Origin: a bacterium
Lineage (GTDB): Bacteria > UBP6 > UBA1177
Length of the DNA: 37,472 nt
NCBI GenBank assembly: GCA_017405875.1
Contig: JAFQZM010000008.1
Span: forward strand, 1-37,472
Direction: 5' to 3'
This document shows, one piece after another, positions 34,422-37,472 of this stretch; within the stretch, counting starts at the first letter, position 1; each line of letters begins with the position of its first letter. A program made the translations under genes and the position numbers. The notes beneath the pieces were generated by a model, which saw nothing but the letters and a program-made list of their open reading frames with translations, was not told the DNA's origin and searched no databases.

Positions 34422-35036
34422 CTACTCAGAAAGTTTTTCCATAACTGCGTCTGCAAACTTTTCGGCTGCGTTCGGACCGTTGCCCGTAACGATATTTCCG
34501 TCGGTTACGACCTCTTTATTTACGAAAGTTGCCCCAGCGTTTTCCATGACTTTGCTTGTTTTCATGCCGTATTCAGGATCGTCACCCAACCAGACCGTAA
34601 CTTTTTTACCGCGGACGACATCGGCTTTTGCGAGGATCGTCGGAGCCCAGCAGATTGCAGAAAGAACTTTGTGGTGAGCCGAATTTTTCGCAATTTCTAC
34701 TGCTCTCATGTTTGCTCTGACCGAAGGAGTTCCCATGCCGCCTACAAAAACAACGCCGTCGAAATCGGCTTCATTAACTTCGTCAACCGAGTATCTGACA
34801 TCGAAAGTCGTGCCGAACATTCCCTTAGCCTTACCTTTTTCGGTGCTTGCGACAGTGACTTCGATACCTTCACCAGCGAACTGTTTGTAAGGAACATTGA
34901 ACTCTTCATCCCTGAAATTTTCATGGGCGATAATCATGAGAATTTTCTTTCCGCTAAGCATGTTTTCCTCCCTGGAACAACCCAAAATCAACAAAATATT
35001 GACTAAAACTATAAAAAAAATCCTGAAAGACCTCAT
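34422..35036 (-). CDS. DJ-1/PfpI-family protein with a lipoprotein signal
   Basis: The 204-aa protein has a lipoprotein signal (L-I-L-G-C, Cys20) and a full DJ-1/PfpI domain: KKILMIIAHENFRDEEFNVP, FVGGMGTPSVRAN, the nucleophile elbow SAICWAPTILA (Cys) and VVTDGNIVTGNGPNAAEKFA near the end. The family includes proteases, glyoxalase-like enzymes and stress proteins. A second start, ATG at 34961, has GGGAGG five bases upstream and would give a 179-aa cytoplasmic form, so both forms are possible. I chose 35036 because the signal peptide is intact. It is first in the DJ-1 / 34103 / hemW / rnhB operon. Confidence 0.85.
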   Translation of the reverse strand: MRSFRIFFIVLVNILLILGCSREENMLSGKKILMIIAHENFRDEEFNVPYKQFAGEGIEVTVASTEKGKAKGMFGTTFDVRYSVDEVNEADFDGVVFVGGMGTPSVRANMRAVEIAKNSAHHKVLSAICWAPTILAKADVVRGKKVTVWLGDDPEYGMKTSKVMENAGATFVNKEVVTDGNIVTGNGPNAAEKFADAVMEKLSE

Positions 35037-35143
35037 TTCAACTCTCAAAGCGAAAAAACCAAAAGCGCATTATTTTATAAGATATTGATTTTCATGCAAT
35101 ATTTCAGCCGCAAAAAATTTTTCACCTAAAAACGAAAAAAAAG

Positions 35144-35171
35144 TTGACTTTAAAATTTTCCTGACTATAAA
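35144..35171 (+). promoter_or_regulatory. Promoter of secG
   Basis: TTGACT (35144-35149) and TATAAA (35166-35171) are 16 bases apart, about 39 bases before the secG ATG. Confidence 0.6.
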
Positions 35172-35209
35172 TCCCGCCGCTGACGTTTTTTTGATTGATG
35201 AGGTTCGCA

Positions 35210-35614
35210 ATGTTTGAGGCTTTTGCAGTCGTTCAGATAGTTATCTGCATACTGCTTGTCGTAATAATCCTTCTTCAGGAAGGTAAAAAAGGAATGGGAG
35301 CTATTTTCGGCGGTTCGAGTAGTTCTGTTTTCGGTGCAAGAGGCGCTGGGAACATCCTCACCAAGATCACTTCCGTTCTTGCGATCCTTTTCATGCTCAA
35401 CTCAGTCTGGATGTCCTACATTTCAAGTAGTGACAAATCGGTTGTAAAAATCGAACAGCAGGCTGAAAAGACAACTCCGGCTCCGGTTGCGGCACAGCCC
35501 GCGGAAGAAAAGAAACCGGAAGAAGCGGTTGAACAGAAAAACGAGCAGAAAGAAGAAGCTCCTGTCGAAGAACAGAAACCTGCTGAAGAGCAGAAAGAAG
35601 CTCCAGCTGAATAA
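35210..35614 (+). CDS. secG: SecG, preprotein translocase subunit, with long charged tail
   Basis: The 134-aa protein has the SecG pattern of two membrane helices (about residues 4-22 and 53-72) separated by LLQEGKKGMGAIFGGSSSSVFG, the conserved SecG loop. It is part of the SecYEG channel. The C-terminal ~60 residues are a Glu/Lys/Pro/Ala/Gln-rich low-complexity tail, longer than in the shorter SecG proteins of about 70-110 residues. I chose ATG 35210 with TGAGG six bases upstream; an in-frame TTG/ATG pair at 35195-35198 lies before that site. Confidence 0.93.
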   Translation: MFEAFAVVQIVICILLVVIILLQEGKKGMGAIFGGSSSSVFGARGAGNILTKITSVLAILFMLNSVWMSYISSSDKSVVKIEQQAEKTTPAPVAAQPAEEKKPEEAVEQKNEQKEEAPVEEQKPAEEQKEAPAE

Positions 35615-35623
35615 CACAGCTGG

Positions 35624-35660
35624 CAGCTTCGGCAGAAGCCGATTGTTCCTTTTTATTTGA
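35624..35660 (+). terminator. Possible terminator between secG and tRNA-Leu
   Basis: GCTTC-GGCA-GAAGC (35626-35639) forms a small hairpin, and GTTCCTTTTTA follows after six bases. It is weak. Confidence 0.35.
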
Positions 35661-35676
35661 GTTTTTTCCCTCCGGT

Positions 35677-35764
35677 GCAGGAGTGGTGGAATTGGTAGAC
35701 ACGTAAGACTAAGGATCTTATGCCTATTGTTGGTGTGGGGGTTCGAGTCCCCCCTTCTGCACCA
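35677..35764 (+). tRNA. tRNA-Leu, anticodon AAG
   Basis: A class II tRNA with encoded CCA: acceptor stem GCAGGAG / CTTCTGC (one G-U), D-arm GTG-GAATTGGTAGA-CAC, anticodon stem TAAGA / TCTTA enclosing loop CTAAGGA, a long variable arm (GCC/GGT stem), T-arm GGGGG-TTCGAGT-CCCCC, discriminator A. The 5-bp anticodon stem fixes the anticodon at 35711-35713 as AAG. The long arm, the D-arm and G37 identify it as tRNA-Leu reading CTN codons. The usual bacterial reader of CTT/CTC is GAG, so AAG is unusual. Confidence 0.9.
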
Positions 35765-35795
35765 TCTTTTATTTTTTCAATATATTGGATTTTGA

Positions 35796-36584
35796 ATGTC
35801 GTTTTTTTGGTTGGCTCTCTTTTCTTATCTTTTTGAGAAGGATTCAATTCTTGAAAAAGCTGAAGACGACGGCTTTTTCTATAAAAACGCCGAAATTTCC
35901 GAGGTTTCGGCCTGTAAACCGGAAAAAAACGCCGTCTGCATTAGTCACAACGGAAAAAACTATCTCGTAAAAAAGAGCGGCAATCTGGAAATCGAGGCAA
36001 AGATAGTCAACGATTCCATTCATCTGACTCTTTCGCCAGATCAAGCCTACATTTCATACTTTCTTTACATCCAGAGCGGCTGCGATGTTCACAAAGTCCA
36101 GATAACAAAACGCGAGATTGTTCTCAAAGAAAAAGCTGCAAACATCACGAGGCTTCAGATGACCGGCACCGGCGTCGGCGGTCCGGAAATTCTCTGGAGC
36201 AGAAAATTCAAGGAAGAAAAACTCCAACCATTTTCTGACAACTTCGATAAATCGATAAAATCATTAAGAAAATCCTGCAAAAAACCTGCAATTTCTATAG
36301 ATAAAGCACTTGAAGAAGCTGCCGGAAAATCTCTAGCGAAGATCCAGAATGAAGGTTTGAAACACTATTCTTCAAAAGAGGGCGGCATCAGACACACAGG
36401 AATCCACAAAAAAATACTCGGAGAAAACCTTTTCACCGCAAAAAATGAAGCCGAAGCATGGAAAATGCTCGTTTTAAGCCCTTCCCACCTTTACAACCTC
36501 ATAAATCCGCAGTTCAGGCACTATTTTTACACGATAAAAAAAGAGAAGGACGAAGTTAGCGGCGCGATCGTGTTTTCGGAATAG
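35796..36584 (+). CDS. Protein with a CAP (SCP)-like C-terminal domain
   Basis: The 262-aa protein has a short hydrophobic N-terminus (MSFFWLALFSYLF) that may be a signal peptide. A beta-rich middle resembles a lead-in domain (about residues 20-125). The C-terminal part carries CAP-family landmarks: the helix with HYSSKEGGIRHTGIH, GENL near 208-212, a Trp (EAWKMLVL), and SPSHLYNLINPQF near 228-240, which matches the CAP S-P-x-H-x-x-N-[IL] motif. Bacterial CAP proteins are secreted and of mostly unknown function. Upstream SD is poor, so the start is uncertain. It follows the tRNA by about 30 bases. Confidence 0.75.
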   Translation: MSFFWLALFSYLFEKDSILEKAEDDGFFYKNAEISEVSACKPEKNAVCISHNGKNYLVKKSGNLEIEAKIVNDSIHLTLSPDQAYISYFLYIQSGCDVHKVQITKREIVLKEKAANITRLQMTGTGVGGPEILWSRKFKEEKLQPFSDNFDKSIKSLRKSCKKPAISIDKALEEAAGKSLAKIQNEGLKHYSSKEGGIRHTGIHKKILGENLFTAKNEAEAWKMLVLSPSHLYNLINPQFRHYFYTIKKEKDEVSGAIVFSE

Positions 36585-36665
36585 CTGCCCCTCCTTGCAT
36601 TTTTCATATTTTCCCTTAAAATCATTCGTTTTTTGTTGAACAACAAATCGTTTATTGAGGTAAAA

Positions 36666-37244
36666 ATGAAAAAACTTTTTCTCTTTATCAGCTTGTTTTT
36701 CGCGGTTTTCACTCTTTTGGCTGAAGATGAAACTTCTCAGGATGACAACGCATGCGACTATGCCAGAAAAGCACAAAACATCGAAGTATGGCAGAAGTAT
36801 CTTGAAAAATTTCCGGCAGGAAGATGCGCTTTCGAGGCTGAGAGCGAGATCGAAAGACTGAAAAACGAAAATTCAGAGCCGGAACAGCCGACAGAAACAC
36901 CGAGCGAAGACAAAAAGGAAAAAGAACCGACTTACATCGTGTTCACACAGGAACCTGTTCTGTACTACCGCCCGTACAAAACGGCCGGAATATCTTTGCT
37001 CGTGGTCGGACTGGCAGCTGATCTTGCAGGCGGAATAACCTACTACACAGGCTGGTACAAAAACGATTCCAAAATGATGCTCGGCGGACTCATAACAAGC
37101 ATCGTCGGACTTCCGCTGTGGATCACCGGATCAGTTCTCATCGGCATAAGAAGACCTGTCCCAAATCAGAATGTCGAATTGAGCAGCTTTTCCGTTGCTC
37201 CCACAAAAGGCGGGGATTACGCTTCACTCGTATTTAATTACTAA
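36666..37244 (+). CDS. Unrecognised protein with signal peptide and two membrane helices
   Basis: The 192-aa protein has a signal peptide (MKKLFLFISLFFAVFTLLAE) and a short helical region with a repeat-like motif (NIEVWQKYLEKFPAGRCAFE, as in TPR-adjacent sequences of many secreted proteins). A charged linker follows, then two membrane segments (about residues 113-130 and 142-160) and a polar tail. The Q-K-Y-L-x-x-F-P pattern is common in Myxococcota-type secreted proteins, but I cannot name the family. I chose ATG 36666 with TTGAGG upstream; the in-frame extension to 36633 adds only a few polar residues. Function unknown. Confidence 0.8.
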   Translation: MKKLFLFISLFFAVFTLLAEDETSQDDNACDYARKAQNIEVWQKYLEKFPAGRCAFEAESEIERLKNENSEPEQPTETPSEDKKEKEPTYIVFTQEPVLYYRPYKTAGISLLVVGLAADLAGGITYYTGWYKNDSKMMLGGLITSIVGLPLWITGSVLIGIRRPVPNQNVELSSFSVAPTKGGDYASLVFNY

Positions 37245-37472
37245 AAAAACGACACTGTGTCAATTTTCAATTATTTATCATTTCAAGCATGAGTTAAGAG
37301 AGCAGTTTTGGCAAAATTTTACAAAAAACTTGCCTTTCCGTTTCAATTCCATATTATACCGCGCGTTTGATTTTTTGAGGAGTCGATTTTGTTAAAAGAG
37401 AAAAAATTTTTAAAGAATAAAGAATAAATAATCAAGAAAAAACAATCAAGAAACAAGAAAAAAGAAACAATA
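37245..37472. other. AT-rich non-coding right end
   Basis: No gene is supported. A weak hairpin GACA-CTG-TGTC (37251-37261) with A-run before and AATTTT after may end the preceding transcript in either direction. The last 80 bases are purine-rich (AAGAATAAAGAATAAATAATC and similar) and show short repeats. Confidence 0.5.

Noticed and set aside
35709-35715. Reading the tRNA anticodon as TAA instead of AAG
   Set aside because: That needs a shifted anticodon stem with mismatches. The TAAGA/TCTTA stem is perfect and G37 fits a CTN-reading tRNA-Leu.
37385-37427. A 12-codon frame after GAGGAG near the right end
   Set aside because: Too short, AT-only lysine/asparagine codons, no conserved feature; most likely chance.

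Overview
The window comes from an unplaced diderm bacterium of moderate GC. It has many lipoproteins with LxxC lipoboxes, Myxococcus-type Cys-rich (CGDG) repeats, DUF1566 domains, reg_prop propellers and an Lgt paralogue. This repertoire resembles Myxococcota or other former deltaproteobacteria and some uncultured diderm phyla, but I cannot name a taxon from sequence alone.

Layout. 1-1881 (-): truncated sensor-type beta-propeller gene running off the left edge. 2059-9319 (+): a 1967-aa Cys-rich repeat lipoprotein and a smaller DUF1566 lipoprotein. 14569-9320 (-): five-gene operon (unknown protein, FHA protein, ankyrin lipoprotein, MinD-like ATPase fused to J-like and RodZ-like HTH domains, Lgt-family membrane protein) with a good promoter. 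14700-18247 (+): oligoendopeptidase F and a GT51 peptidoglycan transglycosylase with a long AsmA-like N-terminal part.

18244-24730 is an AT-richer accessory island. It holds a DUF4143 ATPase remnant, a ToxN/AbiQ-type toxin with its own promoter, short putative antitoxin RNA and terminator (a type III toxin-antitoxin layout), a truncated DUF1016 (YhcG-like) gene, two paralogous Cys-rich lipoproteins divergent from an XRE regulator, and an Abi_2/AbiF-like HEPN protein preceded by a structured RNA. Related 36-bp direct repeats flank the toxN module, and a further partial copy lies at 32.3 kb. So two modules with likely RNA partners lie about 4 kb apart.

24795-37244 returns to housekeeping content: dapH and a DPM1-like glycosyltransferase (-), a two-gene flavoenzyme (amino-acid/sarcosine/proline dehydrogenase type, +), a subtilisin-like protease (-), an ORF6N protein (-), an operon of a DJ-1/PfpI lipoprotein, a small unknown protein, HemW-like radical SAM protein and RNase HII (-), then secG, a tRNA-Leu with an AAG anticodon, a CAP-domain-like protein and a small membrane protein (+).

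The best candidates for something new are the ToxN-type locus with a minimal RNA antitoxin, the structured RNA before the Abi protein, the MinD-J-RodZ fusion and the tRNA-Leu(AAG). All assignments were read from sequence by eye; no database search was run.
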